From: Talpa occidentalis
Taxonomy: Eukaryota; Chordata; Mammalia; Eulipotyphla; Talpidae
NCBI RefSeq assembly: GCF_014898055.3
Contig: NW_023604295.1
Location: 69,270,545 to 69,334,544 of the forward strand
Length of the DNA: 64,000 bases
Direction of reading: 5' to 3'
Below the pieces are notes generated by a model. The model had not been told where the DNA came from, did no database searches, and worked only from the letters and a program-made list of their open reading frames with translations. The translations under genes were made by a program, and so were the position numbers. Each line of letters starts with the position of its first letter. Within the stretch, counting starts at the first letter, position 1. Positions 34,545 to 45,429 of the stretch are shown piece after piece.

Positions 34545-35685
34545 ACGTTTTGTTTAAAACTGACATAAGCTTAATATTTGTCTAGATATTCTCCTTGGCA
34601 GAAACTTTCTACCATTGACATGTCTACATTAAGTACATTAGATAAATAATAAAAAAATAAATTTTGCATGCAAATTAAATTCATTCAAATGGTCACATAT
34701 TGTGAAATATTCTGTTTCTTTGTTTTCATATATGTGCACACAGCAAACGGTGTGTGAATTTAATTGCCAACAGACCAATTTAAATGACCTCATTCCACTG
34801 TTTTTACTTGCCTACATTATTAGGCTCAATAGAGATTACTTTCCTGCCTATCAAATCTAAGGGATTAGACTAATAAAATATTTATGGTCTCTAACTTTTA
34901 TTTTCTCCCCTCCATATAGTTTTCCAACTTTATGATGATCATGAAAGCTTTTGTGTTTGACAAAGTCCCTATTCTTCACAATATAAAATTACAAACAACA
35001 AAAGATTGCTCCATGCATGAACACTAGTGAATATAGACTACTAAGAAAAGGAAGATCTTTATTAGATACACATGAAACCTGATATGGACAGATAGATACA
35101 CAGATGGATAAAAGATATTTTCATTAACATATACATGATATTGTTCTAAGCATTTGACAAAAATCAATACAATATATTTTAAAGAAACTAAATAAGGACA
35201 TGAAATAAGGGAAATCTGGCAATTGTAATAGTGATTTTCTTGGTCCATAATATGTAACCAAATAACATTCATTGATATAAATTGAATTCAAACCAAGAAA
35301 ACATATAGTGTTTTGACTCATGCCTCCAATTTTTGCACAAATTTTTTTCCTTAATATAGAATAGTAAACATACTATAACACATTATAACTTGGTTTCTAG
35401 TGGCCTATTTTATATGAGGACCCGTATGTTTGGGTTAAACTGACTTCCATATAAGTTATTTAAGATTTACCCTAAGAGTTGACATACATTTGACACATCA
35501 TCTTGTACAGTCCAGATAAAACATTACTTGTATTAAGCTTTGCTGCTGCAAGTGTTTAAAAGGCATTCTCTCTATTCTTGGCTCCAAATCCTTATTATTT
35601 CTATCAACTCTCTATATATTTGTATCTACCTTGAAATATTTAGCAGTAATTAGGATGTTTGCAACTGATCTTTCAAGTCATAAAA
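34545..35685. other. AT-rich sequence, nothing recognised
   Basis: No gene or repeat family recognised. Confidence 0.5.
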
Positions 35686-35689
35686 TGCA

Positions 35690-35890
35690 ATTTTATTTTA
35701 TATTGAGGTAAAATTGGTTTACATCATAGTATTTGTTTTAGGGGTTATATGTTTAAACCTCTATAAATATATATTTCTTCACTATGCCTACCATGAAAAC
35801 TCCAGTAATCCTCCACTATGGCCCATTAGGCCTCTTCCCTCCTCTGCTCCCAGCCCACCACATTTCCTATCAAGTAAACAAAGTGTCTGT
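35690..35890 (-). mobile_element. L1 3' terminal fragment, antisense
   Basis: TTATATTGAGGTAAAATTGG, TTTACATCATAG, then ACTCCAGTAATCCTCCACTATGG and CCTCTTCCCTCCTCTGCTCC follow the reverse complement of an L1 3' UTR (attgaggtaacattggtttat ... ccctcctccc). Ends are approximate. Confidence 0.6.
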
Positions 35891-36009
35891 AATAGCTTAA
35901 TATTTAAGCAAAATAATTTACTCAAAAAAAATAATATTTCCCACTTTTTGGTCCATTCATTGGAGTTACAATGCAAGGGAGACAACAAACTGCTGTTAGG
36001 AATCTTACA

Positions 36010-36052
36010 ATGTGTGTGTGTGTGTGTGTGTGTGCGCGTACGTGCATGTGTG
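36010..36052. repeat. (TG)n microsatellite
   Basis: About twelve TG units followed by CGCGTACGTGCATGTG. The long run is a likely length-variable locus. Confidence 0.93.
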
Positions 36053-36054
36053 AA

Positions 36055-38550
36055 TTCTACAGGAAGCCTGTGTGCGTAGTATTTGTCTGTGCATGTGTAT
36101 AAAACACAGACTACATGAGATAGTGTATATGTTAGTGCTATAGGAAATACAGCTGCTAAATACTGGAAAAGGCTAACAGTATTTATTTTTAAATAAGAAC
36201 CTGGAATATATTTGGTACAGTAGAAATGCAAATGGATAAAGACATATTGAGAGAACAAATAGGAAATATAAAGTACTTAAGGGGCTGTGTTTCTGACACA
36301 GAAAAATGGCCAATATGACATGAGAAGAGGGAGGGGTAAGAAGCATAACTGGAGATGAGATGAGAAAAAATCAGGTTGTGTTTGGCCTAGAGGTCACTGG
36401 AAGGACTGTTTTTCTTTGAGTGAAATGAGAACCATTGGAGACTTAAATCAAGGAATTGTAAGTGATGCCTTAGATTATTTCAGAAACATGTTAACTTCAA
36501 TGTTGAAAATAAATTAAAGGTTAGAAAATGTAGACATAGGAGAACAATTATAGAGTTAGAATAATAGTCTAGAACAGAGATGATGATTTACATTTTACAT
36601 CATAAAGTTAGAAATTGGCCCTTGAACTTTTCTTGAAACAGAAATCATAGTTTGGAATTTTTTTTCCCCAACAATATTCTTATCATTCACACAAGTATTT
36701 GTTACATGCATTTTGGAATTTACCACAACAAATGTTAACTAGATGAAAAAGTCTTTAAAAATATCATAAAAATATATTCATGTACAAAAATAGAGTGTTT
36801 TTACAATTTTAAAAACTATTTTACAATGTTACGGAGTAAAACTAAAACATTTGCTTAGTATTTAAACTGTTGGCCCTTGTCTATTTTCATACTTTTGTTT
36901 TCACTATTAGCTAATAATTCTTGCCTTGTAATTGTAACCTCTTCCCTAAGAGAATTTATGATATATTTGCTAGGAGGATTTACAATAGATCTTTAAATAC
37001 ATTATCAAAGGAGATAATGATGAGAGGAATTGGAAAAATAATTACTTCTAAACACACAAAACATGATCTTTGCCTTTACACTTCAGCAAACCCCACTAAC
37101 TGGTGGACAATCTGTTCATTAAGGTCATCATCCTGATTTATATTGACTCTGAGAGACTGTACTGGAATTCTCATGGCTGGTTAATATAGCTGAAATTAAC
37201 AGATTGACTCTGCCATGCCCTATTCATTTTCCATGAAGAGATTCAGTTAAAAGGTGCACAGCTTATGATTCATCATTTCACAGGGATAAAAGGTAGATCA
37301 TCACCTAAATTTGATGCAATTTATCCTCACTTTAACTCATTGTGAATAATTAGTTCATTTTCTTCTTCATAATAACTAAGTATATAACCATGTAAACTTT
37401 TTAAATAAAAATAATCCAAAAATATCCACGGCTATTATACATATAGTGAATGCAATAGAGATGGGAGAATTTCTCCCACACACATTCATGAGCTAACAGA
37501 CTCTCTGTCAGCACCAAATCCATTTCAATAATTTCCATTCTTCATTCATGTTTCAATATACCTGCATTTCAAAACAGTTAGGAAAGCAATCAAATGATAA
37601 AAATATCCATCTTCAAATCAAGAATTGATAATGGTATATATTAATTTGATCAGAAAGCTATATTGAAAGGTCAGTGCTAACAGCCAAGGCCATAGTGCAA
37701 GAGAGAAGGGAAGCTTATTCCCAATGTGAAAATCATGAGAATAATTTCCAAAACCTCTTCTTTTGATGCAGGTAGAATTGCCTTTCCTTCCTTCTTTGAA
37801 GTGAGGTGTAACTATAATTTTCTTTGACTGAGAAAATGGGTAGGAGGGATGTGTGATTCTTCTTGTTAGTAGCTTTACCACTACTCCTGCAGCAGAATCC
37901 CTCCTGATTTACCACTTCCCCTCTTTACTGGAAAGGTGGTAGAAGCACTGAATCATATGCTGAAGTGGGGTATCAAGAGACTGGAACTTTGATTTGCTAA
38001 AATGAACAGAGTCTTCTTCCAACTCATGTTAGGAAATCTAGCTTGAGAAACAAATAAAACCCTATCAAGTTAAGTCAATGAGATATCTGGACTGGTAATA
38101 GATTAGGTGTTGTTTAGGTGTAACTGTACAGACAGAACAGTCATATTATATTCTGCTAATAAGTAGCAGGAGGAAGTGTTTTCAGAGGTAAAAATATGCT
38201 AAATTGTCCTGAAACGCAGGAGATTATGAGGACCTTGCATTATGGGTTCCAGAAAATTTTGCTTTTTATATAATGGTAGTTGATACAATTTTTATTAGCA
38301 TATCTGTTTACATCCATGTTTCTAGAAAATATTCTGGAATAAAATATTAGGGCCAGTGAATTAGTTGTCATTAGAATTATGTAGATAAAAACATTGTTTG
38401 AAATATGAAGTGGTATAATAGGGTTTACTCTGAGATACAAGTAAGATTTTGGTCAAAGTACGTCAGTATTTGCCAGAAAGTATTTTTTTTTTCACTACAA
38501 AACTACTATTACTAGCACTCTAACTAATACTCAAATAGTAGTAATAGAAC
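36055..38550. other. AT-rich sequence, nothing recognised
   Basis: About 2.5 kb without a recognised repeat or gene. Minus-strand frames at 37618-37881 and 37733-37915 overlap in different phases and show no motif. Confidence 0.45.
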
Positions 38551-38557
38551 AGTTATT

Positions 38558-38820
38558 TTTACAATGCTTTCTACATGCTGTAATCCTTTATAAGCAATTT
38601 ACATGTGTTAAGTATTTAATGTTCAGGAATGTTGTTTTATCAATATGCTACTGTTAGTCTGACTTAAAGAGATTTTAGAAAACTGAGGTAAAAATAGTTT
38701 CGATAGTTTGCCAAATGTTATACAGGTAGTAACTGGCTGAACTGAGATTTAAGCCCCAAGCATTCTGGATCTAAAGTCTGTGCTTTTGAAAACTGTAATC
38801 TACTGCCGCTCAGTAGGATT
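38558..38820 (-). mobile_element. MIR SINE relic, near full length
   Basis: Plus-strand order CAATGCTTTCTACATGCTG, then GAAAACTGAGGTAAAAATAG, CCAAATGTTATACAGGTAG, ACTGAGATTTAAGCCCCAAG and TCTGTGCTTTTGAAAACTG is the reverse complement of MIR from tail to head. Confidence 0.72.
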
Positions 38821-38824
38821 AGTA

Positions 38825-39222
38825 GTTAATTTCTTTCTATGTATTAAATAAAATACTAGTTCTTACATGAAATCCAGGGTTTTACAGAAGATGAAACCAG
38901 ATAGAGGGAAATGACAGACTGAATTTGATATAATCCATGTATCTAGTCCCTGCTTAAGTTTACCTTTATTGTCAAGAAATCATGGATGAAGGACTTGGAT
39001 TATACATCATGGATTTTGTGTAAGTTGGTTTCAGCAGGGACTGGGGTGTTCTCAAGAGCAGAGTCAAAGACAAATCTCTGGGTTCCACACCCCTAAGGAG
39101 CAAGAACAGCTCATTTAGATAACCAAAGCCTATAATTAGCTAATTAATAGCAAGACTGTGAATCCTGCCAGGTTAAAGACAAGCTGTGATATTCTGCCAA
39201 GTAGCTGAGAAGCAGCAGTAAT
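38825..39222. other. unassigned sequence
   Basis: No gene or repeat family recognised. Confidence 0.5.
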
Positions 39223-39224
39223 TT

Positions 39225-39440
39225 TAAAAGGACATATGACCCAGAGAAACTGATTCTAATTCCAAACTGTCTAAATAACTTTTGATTCACTGAGTATATG
39301 AATTTTAGCAAGTTACTTAACCTCTTTAAGCCACCAAAACCTGGAGATAATAATGCCACCTCAGGATCAAAGTAGAATTAAGTGAGATAATGTTTGCAAA
39401 GCACTTGGAACATTTCCAAGCTTATTACTAGATATAACAA
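39225..39440 (+). mobile_element. MIR SINE relic
   Basis: TTAGCAAGTTACTTAACCTC is an almost exact MIR core word. It is followed by GGAGATAATAATGCCACCTC, TAAGTGAGATAATG and GCAAAGCACTTGGAACA in the expected order. Confidence 0.8.
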
Positions 39441-39634
39441 GGTTTATAATGTTACAATGGTAAAAATGTGCTTGAGAATACAGCTGTGTTTTAAATACTT
39501 CCATATATAATCTCAATTTATATTTATCTATAAATTGAATTTTGCACATTATTTTTCCTGTTTCTTCTCCTTTCTCCACAATTTGATTACTTTCCTCTTG
39601 GCTTACTAAGTGCATGTTAAAGATACTACATCTA

Positions 39635-39920
39635 GGGCCTCCCCAGTGGCGCAGCGGTTGAGCACTGGGTTGCGAAGCTGGCCGCAGCCTCCGCAGCGCC
39701 AGTTCGATCCCCGGCTGCTCCCCAGCCACAGGAGGAGGGTCCCACGTGGCGCGCAGACCTCTCCTGCCGCCCGCTGCTCCCCTCAGCAGTGTACTTCGGT
39801 CCTTCTGCCTGCTCTGCTCCCTGCTCTGGCTCTGGTGAATTCTCTCACCCTCCCGCGCTTCTGACTGTACCCAGTGCTTGTCTAAATAAATAAATAAATA
39901 AACCTTAAAAAAAAAAAAAA
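39635..39920 (+). mobile_element. tRNA-derived SINE, youngest type 1 subgroup
   Basis: Complete, CpG-rich copy. Head CCAGTGGCGCAGCGGTTGAG, box-B-like AGTTCGATCCCCGG followed by the extra CTGCTCCCC, and TGTACTTCGGTCCTTCTGCC in the body. The tail has four AATA units and poly(A). A perfect duplication AGATACTACATCTA lies at 39621-39634 and 39921-39934. A 258-codon minus-strand frame (39367-40143) reads through it and is not a gene. Confidence 0.96.
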
Positions 39921-40130
39921 AGATACTACATCTAACCTGCCCTTGGACCTTCTTATAGAAAAAGTTGTTTGCTAACAAAGAATTTAATGTGTTAACATGA
40001 CTAACTATAAACTTTCTAGTTTTTACATCGTAAAGAAAATTAGTGGATCTCAATTTAGCTGGATAAAGATAATTGTACTTAAAATGTTGCATAAAGTCTA
40101 CAATAATTATGGATACCCTAACAAAACTTG

Positions 40131-40425
40131 ACTTAACGAGCACCTTTAAAGAGCAAAGGATCAGTCAAAACCAAACCAATAATAAACTCTTAATATCAGA
40201 CTGCAAACTCTTAATAACGAGGCAAACAGAGTAAGATGGGACATTAGAGTGGGGAAGGGTGGCGGCCCAATGGAACAATGTGGAGGGTTGTTGTGACGCT
40301 GGTGGTGGGCAGGGTGTGAAAACGTACTGTTGTAAAGTTTTGAATGTTTAACTCTCTGAGCAGATACGAAGATAAGAACCTACTTTACTTCAATAAGCAT
40401 GATTTGGAAAACAAACACATATGTA
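40131..40425 (+). mobile_element. probable L1 3' UTR fragment
   Basis: Contains TGGGACATTAGAGTGGGG and GGTGGTGGGCAGGGTGTG, then GTAAAGTTTTGAATGTTTAAC and a terminal ACCTACTTTACTTCAATAAG. Its last 35 bp closely resemble the end of the piece at 52000-52145, so both probably share one L1-type 3' end. No coding part is present. Confidence 0.5.
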
Positions 40426-40440
40426 TCGTATGTAACTTTT

Positions 40441-40704
40441 TTTTTTAAAGATTTATTTATTTATCCATACAAGCACTGGGCACAGTCAGAGGCGCAGGAG
40501 GGTGAGAGAATTCACCAGAGTCAGAGCGGGGAATAGAACAGGCAGACAGATGGAGGGCACTGCTGAGGGGAGCAGCTGGTGCGGCGGGAGAGGTCTGTGC
40601 TCTATGTGGGCCCCTCACCAGGGGTCAGGGATCAAATGGGCACTGCAGAGGCTGCAGGCAGCTTCGCAGCCCAGGGCTCAACTGCTGCGCCACCGGGGAG
40701 GCCC
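40441..40704 (-). mobile_element. tRNA-derived SINE, type 1
   Basis: Antisense copy with CACTGGGCACAGTCAGAGG tail side and CTGCTGCGCCACCGGGGAGG head. The target duplication TATGTAACTTTT upstream and TATGCAACTTTT downstream has one mismatch. Confidence 0.94.
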
Positions 40705-40724
40705 AACATATGCAACTTTTTAAA

Positions 40725-41900
40725 GGCTGAGAGAATGGTTTAACCTGTGGGCTTTCTGGTTCCTGAAACTTAAGTTATAACCCTGGTTTACAGAATCTGA
40801 GCATTAGACAAGTATGTGTTTGTGACCATCTAATAACAGCTCTTCCTATCTACTGGTATTAAACTCCAGCCTGAATCTGAACCTGTAACCTTTTCTGTAA
40901 AGCCTCATCTCACTCTCCTCTTTCATCTGCAGATACCTCCCTGGTCCTTGTTGTATACTTCTCACCGTCCTATTTTCACTTCATAGGTATGATGCTTCTT
41001 TCTCCTCACAGGATAATTAATCCTTGGGAAAATCCCTTATAGGTGGCAAACAGGATTACCTCTCTTTTCAAAGGGAAAGTTGAACCCTCAATTATCTTTC
41101 ATTTTTCCTGAAACTACTAAATCCTATAAGAAGGAACGCAATTCTTCATAGGTTAACAATTGATATCAGTGCCCAATTTATACTTTTACTTTCACTGACT
41201 ATACTGTGGCCTTTCATTCTCTTCTTAAACTTATTTGGAGTGTTTTGCATGGTAACCCATAGTTCATACCAAGGAAAAAAAAGTATATGTGTGTGTATAA
41301 ACATAGATGATTCAATCTAAAATAAAATTCCCACATATTAAAGAAAAAATAAATCAGTAAAATCTATCAATTATAAAGTATAAGCTGGTAAAAATACAAA
41401 CATTCTAAGAGGTTAGCACTGTCAGTTATGTAATTATAAACAAATAAACATTGATCATTATAAAGAAATAACTCAAATGTCAAAATATGACATTTAGATG
41501 AAACTCCTCATATACTTGAATTATCTTGGCTCAAAGGATTTATTTGAGGATATGGCTATTGATATTTCAAGAAAATTCCAAGGATCTTGTTCTCTTGACA
41601 TGCATAGATGTGTATATGTGTGTGTGATGTCATTCTTAACTTACACATACAGAACATTAACTTTGTGTAGTGCTCCTCAAGGATGGTTTAAATTTATCAG
41701 AGGACTCTAAAGGAAACAATTTAAAAACAAAACAAAACAAAAGAAACACCAATATTATTTCAGAAGGACTATGAGCAGGGTTAATTCTGGGTCCTGTGCT
41801 TTCTCTCATATTCCAACCATATAGATATTTGCCCAACTTCTACAATAGGATACCAATGAGTGATGTGTTACTTTCCTTGTAATGAGCTAAATGTGCAAAA
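40725..41900. other. unassigned sequence
   Basis: No gene recognised. Pyrimidine-rich sequence at 40860-41000 has a faint L2-like look that I could not confirm. Confidence 0.45.
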
Positions 41901-41904
41901 AGGC

Positions 41905-41968
41905 AAATTTGCCTTGTTACTATAATTTGGCTATTGCAAATTGTGCTGCAAATGAACATAAGAAATCT
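41905..41968 (-). mobile_element. inverted 5' segment of an L1 insertion
   Basis: TTTGGCTATTGCAAATTGTG and CTGCAAATGAACATA match the reverse complement of L1 ORF2 sequence (tatgttcattgcagc...aatagccaaa). It directly adjoins a sense L1 segment that begins where this stretch would lie in an intact element. Confidence 0.65.
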
Positions 41969-42380
41969 ATATCCTAAATGTCCATACAATGACAGATGAA
42001 TAGAAGCTAAAGAATATACACATTTTAGCTGAAAAAATAAACATTGAAATCTTGCCCTTTGCCACAGCATGGATGGAATGGAAGGGAATATGCTGTGAAA
42101 TAAGTTAGAAGGAAAAGATATTCTGGATATTTTCACACATAAGTAAAATATAAAGAAACTAAACAATGGATCAGAAAAAAGTAAACCAAAATAAACCCTA
42201 GGGAACTGACTTCAGAATTGAGTGTACTAGACAGGAAGGGTAGGGGTGGAGAGTAAAGCAGTGAGGAAGTCTCATGAATACAGTAGATTATTATTGGTGC
42301 CTTGGGGGTGGCTGTGGCATAGTAACATACTCTCAAGAGTTATGAACCTATGCACAGCATCATACACTGTGTTGGAAGCA
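41969..42380 (+). mobile_element. L1 3' fragment, 5'-inverted copy
   Basis: CCTAAATGTCCATACAATGAC, then TTTGCCACAGCATGGATGG and TGCTGTGAAATAAGTTAGAAG are decayed L1 ORF2 end and 3' UTR words in sense orientation. The frame is destroyed. Together with the inverted 64 bp upstream this has the layout left by twin priming. Confidence 0.75.
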
Positions 42381-42539
42381 AATATGAAAATAATGCAATT
42401 TTTAAAAACACTTTAGTTCCATTTCCCCTACCATTTTTCAATTTACCCTTAGCTTTCTTGATGCAGATTAACAAAATCACAACTAACCTAACTTTGAAAA
42501 TCATTAAATACATGTATTTTCCATTAAGACAAAGCAACT

Positions 42540-42798
42540 TGGGCCTCCCCGGTGGTGCAGCGGTTAAGCACTGGGCTTCAAAGCTGCCCACAGCCTCTGC
42601 ATCAACGGTTTGATCCCCGGCCACTGGCAAGGGTCCCACATGGCGTGAAGACCTCTCCTGCCATGCCCGCTGCTTCCCTCTGCAGTGTACTTGGTCAGTC
42701 TGCCTGCTCTGCTACCTGCTCTGGTCAATTCTCTCACCCTCCTGTGCTTCTCACTGTACCCAGTGCTTGTATAATTAATTAATTAATCTTTTTAAAAA
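42540..42798 (+). mobile_element. tRNA-derived SINE, type 1
   Basis: Complete copy with CCCGGTGGTGCAGCGGTTAAG head and a tail of AATTAATTAATTAATC. A perfect 14-bp target duplication AAGACAAAGCAACT is at 42526-42539 and 42799-42812. Confidence 0.95.
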
Positions 42799-42814
42799 AA
42801 GACAAAGCAACTAA

Positions 42815-43177
42815 AGCCAAGGGACTATGAATGAGCACAAAGTAAGACAACTAAAGTAAATTCTAGATCCCTCAGAATTCTTCTCATTGGATTGTCTTCT
42901 GCACGATGGTGGAATTAATGTGAAAAACAAGATACCTTTGACAAAGGTAACGATGCTTACCATATATTTTCATAAATTATATTTACTAGTGATTGCAGAA
43001 CTAAGACGTCTGCCCTTATGACTGCAATTATTGGTATTATAAAATATGTTAATAACTGTAATCATAAATTTTATACTACATAATAAAATAAACATAGAAA
43101 GACTATGAAAAATACCCTTCAAATATTAAAATTTAGTTTAAGTGGATATTTTTGTCTAATAACCAATGGATCATAGA
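42815..43177. other. AT-rich sequence, nothing recognised
   Basis: No gene or repeat family recognised. Confidence 0.5.
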
Positions 43178-43195
43178 TCCTTAGATCTAAATTCT

Positions 43196-43310
43196 TTTTT
43201 TTTTTTTTTTGTGGGACCCTCACTGGTGGCCACAGATCGAACTGGCACTGCAGAGGCTGCGGGCAGCCTTGCAACGCAGCGCTCAACCGCTACGCCACCA
43301 GGGGAGGCCC
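43196..43310 (-). mobile_element. head-only short SINE
   Basis: Antisense: a pure poly(T) run, then GTGGGACCCTCACTGGTGGC and the complete tRNA-like head ending CGCCACCAGGGGAGG. Read in sense, the element stops at GGGTCCCAC and goes straight into poly(A), with no body and neither AATAAA nor TCTTT. A perfect duplication CTTAGATCTAAATTCT (43180-43195, 43310-43325) proves this is the inserted form and not a later deletion spanning the flank. The junction is the same CCCAC word as in the copy at 20689. Confidence 0.93.
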
Positions 43311-43327
43311 TTAGATCTAAATTCTTA

Positions 43328-43798
43328 TACATTTCTGGAAAACAAAGCATAAAATAAAATTCATAAAACTCCAAGAGAAACTTTTGGAGAATCACTGACT
43401 CTTTCTTGACTTTTTTTTTTTTTTTAACCATTGTGAGTGTTCTCCATTATTTTAAAAGTAGCACCTTTCCTGCTCTTATAAAAGTTCTCTAATCCATTAC
43501 TGGGAGTACTCAATAAGTATAAAAATATATTTCATGACACTACAGATATAATGTGTTGGTATAGTTTACCCTACTTGGGACAGAACACAATTAAAAAAAA
43601 AAAACAGCTGAAAGTAATAGCATTATTACTGAGAAAATTTGACTCTATCTGCTAAATTACCAGAAATCAATGTCTACTCCATCCTAAAAATTATGAAAAT
43701 TAATTTAACATGTTCAATAAAGTAGAACAAGATCAACATAGAAAATCTCCCATCTACTTCAATCTATTTATAGGAATGTACATTCATATAAAATAAAA
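43328..43798. other. AT-rich sequence, nothing recognised
   Basis: No gene or repeat family recognised; poly(T) and poly(A) runs near 43412 and 43593. Confidence 0.5.
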
Positions 43799-43799
43799 A

Positions 43800-43912
43800 C
43801 AGTGTGTGTATATATATATTTATATGTATATATTTATATGTACATATTATATATTTATATATTTATACATATTTATATATTTATATTGTATATGTGTGTA
43901 TATATATTTCCT
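43800..43912. repeat. compound TA/TTTATA low-complexity tract
   Basis: About 110 bp of TATATATTTATATG-like words starting with TG and ending with TG units. Confidence 0.9.
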
Positions 43913-43914
43913 TC

Positions 43915-45275
43915 TGTTTAAGGAAATTTTATATGAATATTCTCTAATATAAAGCACTAATATACATATATTCAAAATATTCAGAAACATTAATTATGCA
44001 AGTGTGCAACTGAGATTCAAGTGTTTTCTCAGTATTTTTAAAATATATTGAATATATTAAAATACTAAAAATATAAGCTTTAATAAAACTACCTCAAAGT
44101 CAATCAGTACAATTATTTCCATTACTAAGTGATTGTTTTGTGTTTAATTCATGAGAACTTAAACTTAGAAATGTTAAATCATTTCGAAGATCATAAGTGA
44201 AAACTTTGGAAACTGAGAAAGTTACGTTAATTATTTAAATTCTGATATCATCTAAGTACGCAAATTTATAATAAATCATCAAGACTGAAACAAATATTTG
44301 TAAAAATATTAAAACACCAGAAAATTGTTAAGTCAAAATTTGTTTTACATAACATAATAATAACCATCTGAATATTTTGTGAAAACATGCGAGGTTTTAT
44401 GATAAAAATAAATGCATAAATATTTGTGCCTCATTTTATCTAATAGCTGCATTCTATAGTACTATGGATTGGAAAAAACACTGTTTTTGACAGCAATAAA
44501 AACAGTCCTGAAAAAAGGAAAAAACACAAATTCTCATTAAAATTTCTTTGCAAATGTTAAATTTAAAAATAACTATTTTTTTTTTCAGATTTAGAAATTA
44601 GGAATTCCCAATTATCCATTTTTTTTGAACATATAGGATAAAAATTTCACTTCATTGATTTAATTGGTATATTAATGACATGTCATACCCTCAGGAAGAA
44701 AGAATCAAAACAATTCTAATAACATCCTGGGTAGATTAGATTAATAATTTATGCTTTATGATATTTATGTTTTATGAATTTATGCTTTATGATATTCCAA
44801 TATAATTCACAGTTGGATTTTGAAAGAAAGGAATATTTCTATTTTTCTTAATTGCTGTTTTTACTTAATTGTAGGAAGTATTTTATTTGCTTCAGCTTTT
44901 TATTGCATTTTTAAACATAAAAATATGATCTATTCCAATTGTAATGTGCTAATAATACTTTGAACAAAAACAGGCACTTAAAATTAGGAATCAAAATTAA
45001 CATTACAGCTTTCTGATAGTTTCTCAGTGAAAAATATGAGAGAAAAACTCACATGCTTAAAAGTTTCATGATTGTTTTGTATGTCTTCTACTATCCTGAG
45101 TTTCCTGTTGTTAATATAAATATTCTAGTTATTTAGAAGAATTCAATGGAATGGAAGTGTCTGTGGCTATTCCTTCAGTCACAATACATCAATTCATAAG
45201 GAACACATTATTAGCCAAATAAAAGATTAAGGAGGAACATCTTCATTAAGGTATTAAAATAAATCATTTTTCAAA
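43915..45275. other. AT-rich sequence with a small duplication
   Basis: No gene recognised. The word AATTTATGCTTTATGATATT occurs at 44747-44766 and again at 44778-44797, a local 31-bp-period duplication. Confidence 0.5.
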
Positions 45276-45284
45276 AGAATTATT

Positions 45285-45425
45285 ATGTTACAATGCAGTG
45301 GCAAATTTAGGTAAGTTCCTTATATTCTCTAAAATAGCAAGCCTATTAATGGTAATGTATGTAGGGTGACTTACACTGAACCTAGAATATAGCAGTCACT
45401 CCATTTCTTTACATTAGGACATTTA
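45285..45425 (+). mobile_element. MIR SINE relic
   Basis: CAGTGGCAAATTTAGGTAAG, then TTCCTTATATTCTCTAAAATAG and CACTGAACCTAGAATATAGC loosely follow the MIR core and tail. Confidence 0.4.
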
Positions 45426-45429
45426 TACA

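Noticed and set aside
35788..36258. 156-codon minus-strand frame with a His-Thr repeat
   Set aside because: The repeat is translation of the (TG)n microsatellite, and the right end covers a decayed L1 3' end. No domain is recognisable.
39367..40143. 258-codon minus-strand reading frame, the longest in the window
   Set aside because: Its middle third is the antisense translation of a young SINE (39635-39920) and its ends run into unrelated flanks. Similar frames recur over most SINE copies.
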